Shown: positions 52,718-61,138 of the stretch, one piece after another
Position numbering within the stretch: the first letter of the stretch is position 1
Layout of the letters: every line of letters begins with the position of its first letter
Assembly: GCA_902800215.1 (NCBI GenBank)
Contig: CADCDS010000003.1
Span: 47,318 to 111,317 of the forward strand
Length of the DNA: 64,000 bases
From: an uncultured Bacteroidales bacterium
GTDB lineage: Bacteria; Bacteroidota; Bacteroidia; Bacteroidales; Paludibacteraceae
Reading direction: 5' to 3'
Notes under the pieces: model-generated
What the model saw: the letters and a program-made list of their open reading frames with translations, nothing else
Database searches by the model: none
Told to the model about the DNA's origin: nothing
Translations under genes and position numbers: made by a program

Positions 52718-55345
52718 ATGGATAGTAAATATAATCCTACGGACATTGAAGCACGCTGGTATCAATACTGGCTGGACAACAAGTTATTCCACTCCGAACC
52801 GGACGGTCGCGAACCGTTTACCATCGTCATTCCGCCGCCTAATGTAACGGGTGTGCTGCATATGGGTCACGTGCTCAACGAGACGATCCAGGATATCCTC
52901 GTGCGTCGTGCACGTCTGGAAGGTAAGAACGCTTGTTGGGTTCCGGGTACCGACCATGCTTCGATTGCTACCGAAGCCAAGGTTATCAAGCGCCTGAAGG
53001 AACAAGGAATCAACAAGTCGGACTTGACGCGTGAACAATTCCTCAAACATGCCTGGGATTGGACCGATGAGCACGGAGGAATCATCTTAAGACAGCTTCG
53101 CAAACTCGGTTGTTCCTGCGATTGGGATCGTACGTCCTTTACCATGGACGAGACCCGTTCCAAAGCGGTCATCAAGGTGTTCTGCGACCTGTATAACAAA
53201 GGTCTCATCTACCGTGGTTTGCGGATGGTGAACTGGGATCCGGAACGACAGACGGCTCTTTCCGACGAGGAGGTGATCTACCACGACGAGCATAACAAGT
53301 TCTACTATCTCCGTTACGAAGTTGCGGAAGAACCCGGCAAATACGCTATTGTGGCTACCACTCGTCCGGAGACGATTTTCGGCGATATCGCCGTGTGCAT
53401 CAACCCCAAGGAGGAGAAGAACCAATGGCTCAAAGGCAAGCATGTGATCGTGCCGGGTGTCGGTCGTGTGATCCCGATCATTGAGGACCGTTATGTAGAG
53501 ATCGGTTTCGGTACCGGATGCCTCAAAGTGACGCCGGCACATGATGTGAATGACTATGCCTTGGGACAGAAATATAACCTCAAGACCATCGACATCTTCA
53601 CCGCCGATGCTCATCTGAACATGGACACAGTGGAAGAAGAGCTGCAACCGAACGTACGCAAATACCACGGTATGGATCGTTTTGACTGCCGCAAGCAGAT
53701 CGTCGAAGATCTGCAGGCACTCAACCTCGTGGAGAAGATCGAAGACTACGACAACAAGGTCGGTTATTCCGAGCGTACGAATGTACCTATCGAGCCGCGG
53801 TTGAGTCTCCAATGGTTCGTGAAGATGCAGCATTTTGCCGATATCGCATTACCTCCGGTAATGAACGACGACATCGTCTTCTATCCAACCAAATACAAGA
53901 ACACCTATCGTAACTGGCTCGAGAACATCAAAGACTGGTGTATCTCCCGTCAACTCTGGTGGGGTCACCGCATCCCGGCGTACTACGATGCCGACTTGTT
54001 GGCACAGACCGGTCTGGAGAACTACCCGGATGACAAGATCATCGTTTCCGAGACCAAGCCCGAAGGCAACTACGTGCAAGACGAAGGAGCGTTGGATACC
54101 TGGTTCAGCAGCTGGTTATGGCCGATCTCGCTGTTCAACGGTATTGAAGAACCGAACAACAAAGAGATCAATTACTATTACCCGACGGCAGATCTTGTAA
54201 CCGGTCCGGATATCATCTTCTTCTGGGTAGCACGTATGATCATGGCCGGTTATGAATACCAAGGTAAGATGCCGTTCAAGCACGTCTATTTCACGGGTAT
54301 CGTACGCGATAAATTAGGTCGTAAGATGAGTAAATCGCTGGGTAACAGCCCGGATCCGCTGGATCTGATCGAGCGTTTCGGTGCTGACGGTGTCCGCATG
54401 GGTATTTTGCTCAGTGCACCTGCCGGAAACGACATCCTCTACGATGATTCGCTGTGCGAACAAGGACGTAACTTCTGCAATAAGATCTGGAACTGTTTCC
54501 GCATGGTGAAGGGTCTCGAAGTAGCAGACATCGCACAACCGGAGACCAGCCAATATGCGATCGACTGGTTTAATGCGAAGTTAGCGGAGACGGAAGCAAA
54601 TATAGCCGATTTGTTCAGCAAATACCGCCTGTCCGAAGCCCTCATGGAGATCTACAAACTCTACTGCGACGAGTTCAGCGGATGGTATTTGGAGATGATC
54701 AAACCGGGTTATCAACAACCGATCGACAAAGCGACCTATGAGGCAACACTGGCCTTCTTCGATCGTCTGCTCCGTGTGCTCCACCCATTCATGCCGTTCA
54801 TCACGGAAGAACTCTGGCAGAACCTCTACGAGCGTAAGGCCGGCGAAAGCATTATGAATGCCGAGATACCGGTATCCCGGGATACCGAGAAACCGGAAAT
54901 CCTCGGTCAAATCGAGACTCTCAAAGAGATCATCACCAATATCCGTGCTATTCGTGCATCGAAGAATATCCCGCAAAAAGAGCGCCTGACGCTCATTTCG
55001 CCCGAACCGCTTAACGCACTGGTAGACAAGCTGGCTAACGTTGAGGTAGAGCTAACAGCTAACAGCCAAAAGCTAACTGCCAATTGCTCCAAGTTCATCG
55101 TTGGTACCACGGAGTTCGCTATCCCGATGGATGCGTTCATCAATGTGGACGAAGAGATCCAAAAACTCGAAGCCGATCTGGCGCACCAACAAGGATTCCT
55201 GAAAGGGGTAATGGCGAAACTGAGTAACGAACGGTTTGTAGCCAACGCGAAACCGGAGATCGTGGAGTTAGAGCGCAAAAAGAAAAGCGACGCGGAATCC
55301 CGTATCGCTGCCATCGAAGAAGCTATTAAAGCTCTGAAAAACTAA
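52718..55345 (+). CDS. valS: Valine--tRNA ligase
   Basis: 875 aa, full length class I synthetase. HIGH-type motif [16 protein letters not shown], editing (CP1) domain with [13 protein letters not shown] and [13 protein letters not shown] motif [16 protein letters not shown], helical anticodon domain and a C-terminal coiled coil ([19 protein letters not shown]). A heptamer array near residue 780, just before the coiled coil, encodes [13 protein letters not shown]. Own promoter; the stop lies in a perfect 9-bp inverted repeat. Confidence 0.97.
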   Translation: MDSKYNPTDIEARWYQYWLDNKLFHSEPDGREPFTIVIPPPNVTGVLHMGHVLNETIQDILVRRARLEGKNACWVPGTDHASIATEAKVIKRLKEQGINKSDLTREQFLKHAWDWTDEHGGIILRQLRKLGCSCDWDRTSFTMDETRSKAVIKVFCDLYNKGLIYRGLRMVNWDPERQTALSDEEVIYHDEHNKFYYLRYEVAEEPGKYAIVATTRPETIFGDIAVCINPKEEKNQWLKGKHVIVPGVGRVIPIIEDRYVEIGFGTGCLKVTPAHDVNDYALGQKYNLKTIDIFTADAHLNMDTVEEELQPNVRKYHGMDRFDCRKQIVEDLQALNLVEKIEDYDNKVGYSERTNVPIEPRLSLQWFVKMQHFADIALPPVMNDDIVFYPTKYKNTYRNWLENIKDWCISRQLWWGHRIPAYYDADLLAQTGLENYPDDKIIVSETKPEGNYVQDEGALDTWFSSWLWPISLFNGIEEPNNKEINYYYPTADLVTGPDIIFFWVARMIMAGYEYQGKMPFKHVYFTGIVRDKLGRKMSKSLGNSPDPLDLIERFGADGVRMGILLSAPAGNDILYDDSLCEQGRNFCNKIWNCFRMVKGLEVADIAQPETSQYAIDWFNAKLAETEANIADLFSKYRLSEALMEIYKLYCDEFSGWYLEMIKPGYQQPIDKATYEATLAFFDRLLRVLHPFMPFITEELWQNLYERKAGESIMNAEIPVSRDTEKPEILGQIETLKEIITNIRAIRASKNIPQKERLTLISPEPLNALVDKLANVEVELTANSQKLTANCSKFIVGTTEFAIPMDAFINVDEEIQKLEADLAHQQGFLKGVMAKLSNERFVANAKPEIVELERKKKSDAESRIAAIEEAIKALKN
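55051..55085 (+). repeat. Heptamer tandem array inside valS
   Basis: GCTAACA twice, GCCAAAA, GCTAACT, GCCAATT. Encodes [11 protein letters not shown], a 7-residue peptide repeat. Confidence 0.94.
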
Positions 55346-55360
55346 CGTTTTAACGTTAGT
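55341..55360. terminator. Inverted repeat between valS and the GSCFA gene
   Basis: Perfect 9-bp stem ACTAACGTT / AACGTTAGT with a 2-nt spacer, covering the valS stop and the GSCFA stop region. There is no T run, so terminator function is uncertain. Confidence 0.45.
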
Positions 55361-56174
55361 GCAACGCCAAATGATGCTCGTGTTTCCAACGTTTATGTTG
55401 GAGCACGAGTTCATTTTTTGTGGGATTCGTGCAGAACGTATCCACGAACCGCTCCCAGATATAGTTCACCGCCAAAGAGGACGGATGCACTAAATCATCG
55501 GCATAGAACCGATAATCCCGTAACTCATCGAGCATAATCTCATAGCTTGGATAGTAATCACCTAACTGCTCTACGGCTTGCAAAAGGGTCGCTTTACTGA
55601 GTTGGTTCTCATGTAAACCGTCACGTATATGCCGAATCGGAGAAACGGTAAAAAGCCAGTGTTTATCGGGATACTGTGCCAAGATGGGTTTCCAGGCCTC
55701 CACGATCTCTTCCACCGTCAGACGGCGTCTGGTAAAAGCACTCTCCGGTAACTTATGACAATTACCTACTATCTTGCCATCTTTCTCGTACACCCAAGCG
55801 GTACCAAAGGTAACGATCACCACTGTCGCCTCCTTCAAGGCCTTTTGCATCGTCTCAATGGAAGCTCTTATTACATTCTCCGCTTCGGATTTATCAGCAC
55901 GAGAGAAAGAACCATGATGCGACATTGCATGCCATAAACCTTCGTGGTAAACCAGTTGGAGATTGGAAATTGGAGATTGGAGATTGATGGCTTGTGCGAT
56001 AGACAAGGGATTATAAAGCGTTCCGAAAGGATTGCAAGTGACATGCAGATAGCGTTGTGCCATCTGTTCGCCTATCTCATCGGAGAAACACGAACCCAGC
56101 ATCAGGATCTTATCCTCATACCCGATCTTCCATTCGGAAGGCTTAATATCTACTATAGTCTGCAATTTAACCAT
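55356..56174 (-). CDS. GSCFA domain protein
   Basis: 272 aa. The name-giving motif is clear (ILMLGSCFSDEIGEQM), followed by NPFGTLYNPLSIA, VTFGTAWVYE, TVSPIRHIRDGLHENQLSKA, YPSYEIMLDELRDYRFYADDLVHPSS: an SGNH-like esterase family found in Bacteroidota and Alphaproteobacteria. Substrate unknown, perhaps acylated cell-wall or lipid material (inference). A heptamer array inserts NLQSPISNLQ after PLSIAQAI. Overlaps no gene; 26 bp downstream of the LolC-like gene. Confidence 0.87.
   Translation of the reverse strand: MVKLQTIVDIKPSEWKIGYEDKILMLGSCFSDEIGEQMAQRYLHVTCNPFGTLYNPLSIAQAINLQSPISNLQLVYHEGLWHAMSHHGSFSRADKSEAENVIRASIETMQKALKEATVVIVTFGTAWVYEKDGKIVGNCHKLPESAFTRRRLTVEEIVEAWKPILAQYPDKHWLFTVSPIRHIRDGLHENQLSKATLLQAVEQLGDYYPSYEIMLDELRDYRFYADDLVHPSSLAVNYIWERFVDTFCTNPTKNELVLQHKRWKHEHHLALH
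55955..55989. repeat. Heptamer tandem array inside the GSCFA gene
   Basis: GTTGGAG, ATTGGAA, ATTGGAG twice, ATTGATG. Encodes INLQSPISNLQ, nearly the glnN peptide. Confidence 0.93.
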
Positions 56175-56202
56175 AACCCGTAACCTGTAACCCGTAACCC
56201 TT
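56175..56202. repeat. Heptamer tandem array between the LolC-like and GSCFA genes
   Basis: AACCCGT, AACCTGT, AACCCGT, AACCCTT; fills the gap exactly, touching the start codon of one gene and the stop of the other. Confidence 0.92.
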
Positions 56203-57430
56203 ATTCAAAATGCATCACTTTAGCCGGATTTATCTTAGAGATGATCATAGACGGTAACAGCAGTACCGTAAAGGACAGCAGCACCGTGATCGCATTAATC
56301 GCCACGATCCATCCCCACGGGAAGGCGATAGGCACGGTGTCCACATAATAGGTAGCGGCTTCGAGTGGTATCAGGTGACCCCAATACTGCACGGCCGCGA
56401 TCAGTAATCCCACGATATTACCCCATAATACCCCTTTTCCGATAAGCATCGCCGCCTGGATCAGGAAGATATGCCGGATAAAACGGTTATTGGCACCTAA
56501 GGCTTTGAGCGTTCCGATCAACTGCACACTCTCCAAGATCAATATAATCAGACTCGACACGATGGTGAATCCGGCCACTAATAACATCAACACGATGATG
56601 ATCACCACGTTCATGTCCAGCAGGTCTAACCACATGAAGATCTTCGGATTTTTCTCGTATAGGTTCTCTACAAAATACAAGGCGTATCCGTCTTCGTCTA
56701 CGTGGTTGACTGTAGCGAAGTAGATATCATCGTAAGCTTGCTCTAAATTCGCTACGTCATCCAGCCGGATATCCACTCCTGAACAGAGTGAGTCCGACCA
56801 GTGTTGTACCTGCCGGGCTGTGGGTAAAGTAGTGAGAACAAACAGGTCGTCGTATTGGGAGAATCCCGAGTCATACAAACCCGATATCGTCCATTTGCGT
56901 GCTTTTACATCCTTGTTATCGATGAAATAATTGAGCACCGAATGGCCCACCTGTAACTGCAGTTGACGCGCCACGGAAGTGGAGAGAAGCACTTCATTCG
57001 GTTGTTTAGGAAGTTCGCCCTCCGTCAGGCAGGAAGCAAAGAACGCCCACTCGTCCGTGCCCTTCAGCACCATACCTTGAAAGGCTGAATCGGTCTTGAG
57101 CATACCCGGTTTGGTGATGAACGGTGTGGCACTGACCACATGCTCAAAACGGCTTAACTGCTTCAGCAGACTGTCCGTCACTTCGATCGGATGTAAGTCA
57201 TAGGTGTCGTTGGTTTCAAAACTAACCACCTGAATATGCGCACCAAAACCGGCGATCTTGTTCGTGATCGTCTGCTTGAATCCCACCACGATACACACCG
57301 TCAGCAGCATCACCGCCACACCAACCATCATGCCGATCAAAGCCACACGCACCGCCGGACGTGACTGACGTTTCTTTCCCTTTTGCGAGAAATAGAGACG
57401 GGATGCTATTTTAAAAGCATTATTTGGCAT
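56201..57430 (-). CDS. LolC/LolE-like ABC transporter permease
   Basis: 409 aa from ATG 57430; upstream frame to 57661 runs through the opposite gene and is rejected. N-terminal ARLYFSQKGKK type lead, membrane segment 1 (about 40-65: ALIGMMVGVAVMLLTVCIVVGFKQTI), a large periplasmic MacB-like domain, then three C-terminal membrane segments of the FtsX fold (about 275-405). Likely extracts lipoproteins from the inner membrane; its ATPase is not in the window. Start codons of this gene and the divergent 57455 gene are only 24 bp apart. Confidence 0.87.
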   Translation of the reverse strand: MPNNAFKIASRLYFSQKGKKRQSRPAVRVALIGMMVGVAVMLLTVCIVVGFKQTITNKIAGFGAHIQVVSFETNDTYDLHPIEVTDSLLKQLSRFEHVVSATPFITKPGMLKTDSAFQGMVLKGTDEWAFFASCLTEGELPKQPNEVLLSTSVARQLQLQVGHSVLNYFIDNKDVKARKWTISGLYDSGFSQYDDLFVLTTLPTARQVQHWSDSLCSGVDIRLDDVANLEQAYDDIYFATVNHVDEDGYALYFVENLYEKNPKIFMWLDLLDMNVVIIIVLMLLVAGFTIVSSLIILILESVQLIGTLKALGANNRFIRHIFLIQAAMLIGKGVLWGNIVGLLIAAVQYWGHLIPLEAATYYVDTVPIAFPWGWIVAINAITVLLSFTVLLLPSMIISKINPAKVMHFE

Positions 57431-57454
57431 GATTTTTGTTATATATTTTTCGTT

Positions 57455-57859
57455 ATGAAAAATAAACTGTTTATTCTTTTTTCCCTCGTTCTCTTGGCGG
57501 GTACCATGATGGCACAAGAGGAGGCGGATCGTCCTCAGCGTACGCCGGAGGAGGAAGCGTTCAAGCAAACGACACGTCTGGTACGTGAGTTGGGTATCAC
57601 CGATTCGGTGCGTTTTGACACCATCTACCGCATGCATCTCAAGTATGCCCGTTGGCGGCAAAAAGGCCTGTCGAGATCGGAGAACTTAGAGCGCATGAAT
57701 GCGATTCATAGGGAACTGCAGAACCTGCTTACCGAAGAGGAACTCAAGCAGTTTATGAATCATCCCGCAGAAGATCCTCGTCATCCACATGGAAGACCAA
57801 TGTTAACGTCACCCAGACCACCACTGCCATCAGACTCCCTACAAACAGACCGGCGATGA
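57455..57859 (+). CDS. Small secreted Spy/CpxP-like protein
   Basis: 134 aa from ATG 57455. Signal peptide MKNKLFILFSLVLLAGTMMA. Helical mature part EEEAFKQTTRLVRELGITDSVRFDTIYRMHLKYARWR ... ERMNAIHRELQNLLTEEELKQFMNH, which resembles the periplasmic Spy/CpxP-like and DUF4890 proteins in layout, though without a sequence signature I can prove. The last 36 residues are Pro/Arg-rich and overlap the PAP2 gene antiparallel by 107 bp. Chaperone or stress role is inference. Confidence 0.65.
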   Translation: MKNKLFILFSLVLLAGTMMAQEEADRPQRTPEEEAFKQTTRLVRELGITDSVRFDTIYRMHLKYARWRQKGLSRSENLERMNAIHRELQNLLTEEELKQFMNHPAEDPRHPHGRPMLTSPRPPLPSDSLQTDRR

Positions 57860-58343
57860 TATCGGTGGGGTAATGCACCCCCAGATAAATGCGGCTGTAG
57901 CATACCAAAGCCACCCAAAGCATAAGCAGAATGGTGGCTATTTTTTTGCGGTACAGCAGACTGAACAGCAATGCCACCGCCATCGAATTGGCCGCATGAC
58001 TACTGCAAAAACCGTACATTCCGCCTTTATAACCGTTCACGAGATGCAACAACGGCACCGAACCGTCATGCGTCGGTCGCAGACGACAAATCAGTGGTTT
58101 TAATATTCCGCTGCTGATGTAGTCACTTAAGGCGACAGCTATCGCAAAACCGATCAGGATGGTAAACAACGTATGCATCGTACCTGACCAGGTTTTTCTT
58201 TTATAGGCAAAGCCCAGTAAAACAAGCAGTAGGACGTATAACGGAATCCAGGTAGTCGGTGTACTTACCGTCCACATGAAACTGTCCAGAAACGCACTGT
58301 GATGCCCGTTTACCCAAACTACTATATCTGTATCTATACTCAT
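57753..58343 (-). CDS. PAP2 superfamily phosphatase
   Basis: 196 aa with five to six membrane segments. All three catalytic motifs are present: KPLICRLRP, YGFCSSHAANS and SRIYLGVHYPTD. Such proteins dephosphorylate undecaprenyl diphosphate or phosphatidyl phosphates at the membrane. Last gene of the ffh-prfA-rsmE run. Its final membrane helix is encoded where the 57455 gene reads on the other strand, so this gene is the better supported of the two there. Confidence 0.9.
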   Translation of the reverse strand: MSIDTDIVVWVNGHHSAFLDSFMWTVSTPTTWIPLYVLLLVLLGFAYKRKTWSGTMHTLFTILIGFAIAVALSDYISSGILKPLICRLRPTHDGSVPLLHLVNGYKGGMYGFCSSHAANSMAVALLFSLLYRKKIATILLMLWVALVCYSRIYLGVHYPTDIIAGLFVGSLMAVVVWVTLTLVFHVDDEDLLRDDS

Positions 58344-58352
58344 TGATTATAT

Positions 58353-58394
58353 ATCCAATTTCCAATCTCCAATTTCCAATCTCCAATATCCAAT
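58353..58394. repeat. Heptamer tandem array between rsmE and the PAP2 gene
   Basis: Six units NTCCAAT with the first base alternating A, T, C, T, C, A. Fills the 50-bp gap and touches the rsmE stop. Confidence 0.94.
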
Positions 58395-59098
58395 TACTCG
58401 TTTACGAGTACCGCCGTATGACAAGCCACCATAGCGGCAGTCTCCGTGCGCAGACGTGCGGCACCCAAACTCACCGGCACATAACCGTTCGCCAAGGCCC
58501 ACTCCACTTCCGGCGGCGAGAAATCACCTTCTGCGCCGATCAGCACCGTCGTCTCGTGCCCACGCACAATGCGTTGCTGCAGGGCATACTTATGATCCGA
58601 CGGCTCGTACCCTTCGATACAATGTGCGATGAACTTATCGCCTTCCACCTGCAGGTCGGTCATCCTCGTTAAGGGTTGCAACACCGGGAAACGGGTTTTC
58701 AGACTCTGCTTGGCAGCAGAAACCAGGATCTTCTGTAACCGCTCGTGGTTGATCGTCTTCCGTTCCGAATGGTCGCACAGGATCGGGATGATCTCATCCA
58801 CACCCATCTCCACACATTTCTCGATGCACCATTCCAGGCGATCGATGTTCTTGGTAGGTGCCACGCATATGCGGATGAATCCCTCATGCAGCGGTGTCGG
58901 TGTCTCCACCTGATCGATCTTCAGCTCGCAATGCTTCCGATGCGGATTGGTGATGGTGCAGCGGTATAACTGCCCTGCCCCGTCGGTCACCAGGATCTCA
59001 TCCCCCGCCGTGCGGCGCAACACCTGCACACAATGACCGCTTTCCTCTTCCGGAAGCGTCAGCGTTTCTTTGATATTTGGTGCATAAAATAAATACAT
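58394..59098 (-). CDS. rsmE: 16S rRNA m3U1498 methyltransferase RsmE
   Basis: 234 aa. SPOUT methyltransferase that methylates U1498. N-terminal PUA-like part (MYLFYAPNIKETLTLPEEESGHCVQVLRRTAGDEI), KNIDRLEWCIEKCVEMGVDEIIPILCDHSERK, and the knotted SAM site GAEGDFSPPEVEWALANGYVPVSLGAARLRTETAAM, all typical. Follows prfA across a 28-bp gap made of an 8-bp array. Confidence 0.95.
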   Translation of the reverse strand: MYLFYAPNIKETLTLPEEESGHCVQVLRRTAGDEILVTDGAGQLYRCTITNPHRKHCELKIDQVETPTPLHEGFIRICVAPTKNIDRLEWCIEKCVEMGVDEIIPILCDHSERKTINHERLQKILVSAAKQSLKTRFPVLQPLTRMTDLQVEGDKFIAHCIEGYEPSDHKYALQQRIVRGHETTVLIGAEGDFSPPEVEWALANGYVPVSLGAARLRTETAAMVACHTAVLVNE

Positions 59099-59100
59099 GT

Positions 59101-59132
59101 CGTCATATCGTCATGACGTCATTTCGTCATAA
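59101..59132. repeat. 8-bp tandem array between prfA and rsmE
   Basis: Four units CGTCATNN (AT, GA, TT, AA). Contains the prfA stop codon. Confidence 0.9.
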
Positions 59133-60194
59133 CTCACTTTCCTTCATTCGTTCTGCGTTCTCCGCTACCTGCAGTGCATCGATCACGCCTTGGATATCGC
59201 CATCCATGAAGGCGGCTAAGTTATAGACGGTATAACCGATACGGTGGTCGGTGATACGGCCTTGCGGATAGTTATACGTCCGTATCTTCGCACTGCGGTC
59301 ACCCGTGGACACCATGGTCTTACGGCGTGCTGCGATGTCATCGATATATTTCTGATGCTCCTTATCGTAGATCTGCGTACGCAGGCGCGCAAGCGCACGT
59401 TCTTTATTTTTAGGTTGGTCACGCGTCTCGGTACACTCGATCAATATCTCCTGCACTTCGCCCGTGTTGGGGTTCTTCCAGTTATAGCGAAGCCGCACAC
59501 CGGACTCCACCTTGTTCACGTTCTGTCCGCCTGCACCGCCGGAACGGAAAGTCTCCCATTTGATCTCTCCCTCGTTGATGTGCACCTCAAACTCATCCGC
59601 TTCGGGTAAGACGGCTACGGTAGCCGCCGAGGTATGTACTCTACCCTGGGTCTCCGTCACCGGCACACGCTGCACGCGGTGTACACCCGACTCGTATTTG
59701 AGTGTCCCATAGACGTTCTCTCCCGTCACGTTGAAGATGATCTCCTTATACCCGCCCACAGCACCTTCGCTGAACGAGGAGATCGTATATTTGAATCCCT
59801 TGATCTCAAAGTATTTGGTGTACATCCGGAACAGGTCACCGGCGAAGAGCGATGCTTCGTCACCACCGGTACCGCCACGAATCTCCATGACGACGTTCTT
59901 GCCGTCTTCGGGATCTTGGGGTAAGAGTTGGAGTTTGAGTTCTTCTTCGAGTTGAGGAATCTGCGGCTCCAGTTCATCGATCGCCTCTTTATAGTTGATC
60001 TCCTTGGCTTCCTTGAGGTCATCTAAGGCCTGACGGTATCTGCGTGCACACTCGAGTACGCGTTCCAAGTCATGGTAGTCCCGGTTCAGACGCACATAAC
60101 GCGCCTGATCGGCAATGACGGCAGGGTCTGTAATGAGTAGCGATACCTCGTGAAACTTCGCCTCGAGTCCTTCTATTTTATCGAGTATATTCAT
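59127..60194 (-). CDS. prfA: Peptide chain release factor 1
   Basis: 355 aa. Releases peptides at UAA/UAG. Seen: acidic domain 1 helices, MEIRGGTGGDEASLFAGDLFRMY, the stop-codon-reading PxT motif in RVPVTETQGRVHTSAATVAVLP, which marks RF1 rather than RF2, and the catalytic GGQ in FRSGGAGGQNVNKVESGVRL. Between folD and rsmE in a minus operon. Confidence 0.96.
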   Translation of the reverse strand: MNILDKIEGLEAKFHEVSLLITDPAVIADQARYVRLNRDYHDLERVLECARRYRQALDDLKEAKEINYKEAIDELEPQIPQLEEELKLQLLPQDPEDGKNVVMEIRGGTGGDEASLFAGDLFRMYTKYFEIKGFKYTISSFSEGAVGGYKEIIFNVTGENVYGTLKYESGVHRVQRVPVTETQGRVHTSAATVAVLPEADEFEVHINEGEIKWETFRSGGAGGQNVNKVESGVRLRYNWKNPNTGEVQEILIECTETRDQPKNKERALARLRTQIYDKEHQKYIDDIAARRKTMVSTGDRSAKIRTYNYPQGRITDHRIGYTVYNLAAFMDGDIQGVIDALQVAENAERMKESEL

Positions 60195-60233
60195 TAACGA
60201 TTTAACAGTTTAACGTTTTAACGATTTAACGCC
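60194..60233. repeat. 8-bp tandem array between folD and prfA
   Basis: Five units TTAACNNN (GAT, AGT, GTT, GAT, GCC). Touches the prfA start codon and contains the folD stop. Related to 24935-24974 by its TTAAAC/GTTTAA words. Confidence 0.92.
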
Positions 60234-61096
60234 GCCTGCAACGTATTTTGCAGGAGGCTGACGATGGTCATGGGTCCTACACCACCGGGAACGGGGGTTA
60301 TATAGGCGGCTTTGGGTGCCACGTTGTCGAAGTCTACGTCTCCGACGAGATGACCGTCCACACGGTTGATACCCACGTCGATGACGACAACTCCTTCTTT
60401 CACCATATCTGCCGTCAGCAATCCGGGACTACCGGCAGCTACGATGATGATATCCGCCGTGCGGCAGATAGCGCCTAAGTCCTGCGTCTTGCTATGACAG
60501 ATCGTGACGGTAGCGTCTCCTAAAGAGGCGGCACTCATGCCCGGTAAACTCAGATACGGACGTTGCATAAGCAGCATAGCGATCGGTTTGCCTACTATGT
60601 TCGATCGGCCGATGACCACTACGTGCCGACCTTCCGTCTGGATCTGATACCGTGCCAACAGTTCCCGGATCCCCCGTGGTGTGGCACTAATGATCGACGG
60701 CAGACCCTGAACAGTGCGGCCTACGTTCTCCGGCGTCAGGCCATCCACATCCTTCCGGTAGTCGATAGCGGAGAGGATACGCGTCTCGTTGATATGATCG
60801 GGCAAGGGTAACTGCACGATGAAACCGTCTATCGTCCCGTCGTTGTTCAGTCGATGCACCTCGGACAACAGGGTCTGCTCCGTAATCTCCGTCTCATATG
60901 CGATCTTCACCGCTTCAATTCCCACTTCCGCACAGGCCTTTAGCTTATTGTTCACATAGGTCTCACTCGCCGGATTATGTCCCACAATCACGATCGCTAA
61001 CTTCGGCACTCGCTGTCCCGAAGCCTTGATGGCGTCTATCTCCGTGCGTAACTCACCACGTATCTCCGCTGCTATTTTCTTTCCGTCTAATATCAT
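60218..61096 (-). CDS. folD: Bifunctional methylenetetrahydrofolate dehydrogenase/cyclohydrolase
   Basis: 292 aa. Interconverts methylene-, methenyl- and formyl-THF with NADP. Seen: PKLAIVIVGHNPASETYVNNKLKACAEVGIEA with the catalytic lysine, GFIVQLPLPDHINE, VDGLTPENVG, VVIGRSNIVGKPIAMLL, VGDVDFDNV and PVPGGVGPMTIVSLLQNTL. Supplies one-carbon units together with the glycine cleavage system. Flanked on both sides by short arrays. Confidence 0.97.
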   Translation of the reverse strand: MILDGKKIAAEIRGELRTEIDAIKASGQRVPKLAIVIVGHNPASETYVNNKLKACAEVGIEAVKIAYETEITEQTLLSEVHRLNNDGTIDGFIVQLPLPDHINETRILSAIDYRKDVDGLTPENVGRTVQGLPSIISATPRGIRELLARYQIQTEGRHVVVIGRSNIVGKPIAMLLMQRPYLSLPGMSAASLGDATVTICHSKTQDLGAICRTADIIIVAAGSPGLLTADMVKEGVVVIDVGINRVDGHLVGDVDFDNVAPKAAYITPVPGGVGPMTIVSLLQNTLQAALNR

Positions 61097-61138
61097 AACC
61101 TGTAACCTGTAACCCGTAACCCGTAACCTGTAACCCTT
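61097..61138. repeat. Heptamer tandem array upstream of folD
   Basis: Six units AACCYGT (last AACCCTT). Fills the gap between folD and the upstream gene, starting at the first base after the folD start codon. Confidence 0.95.
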
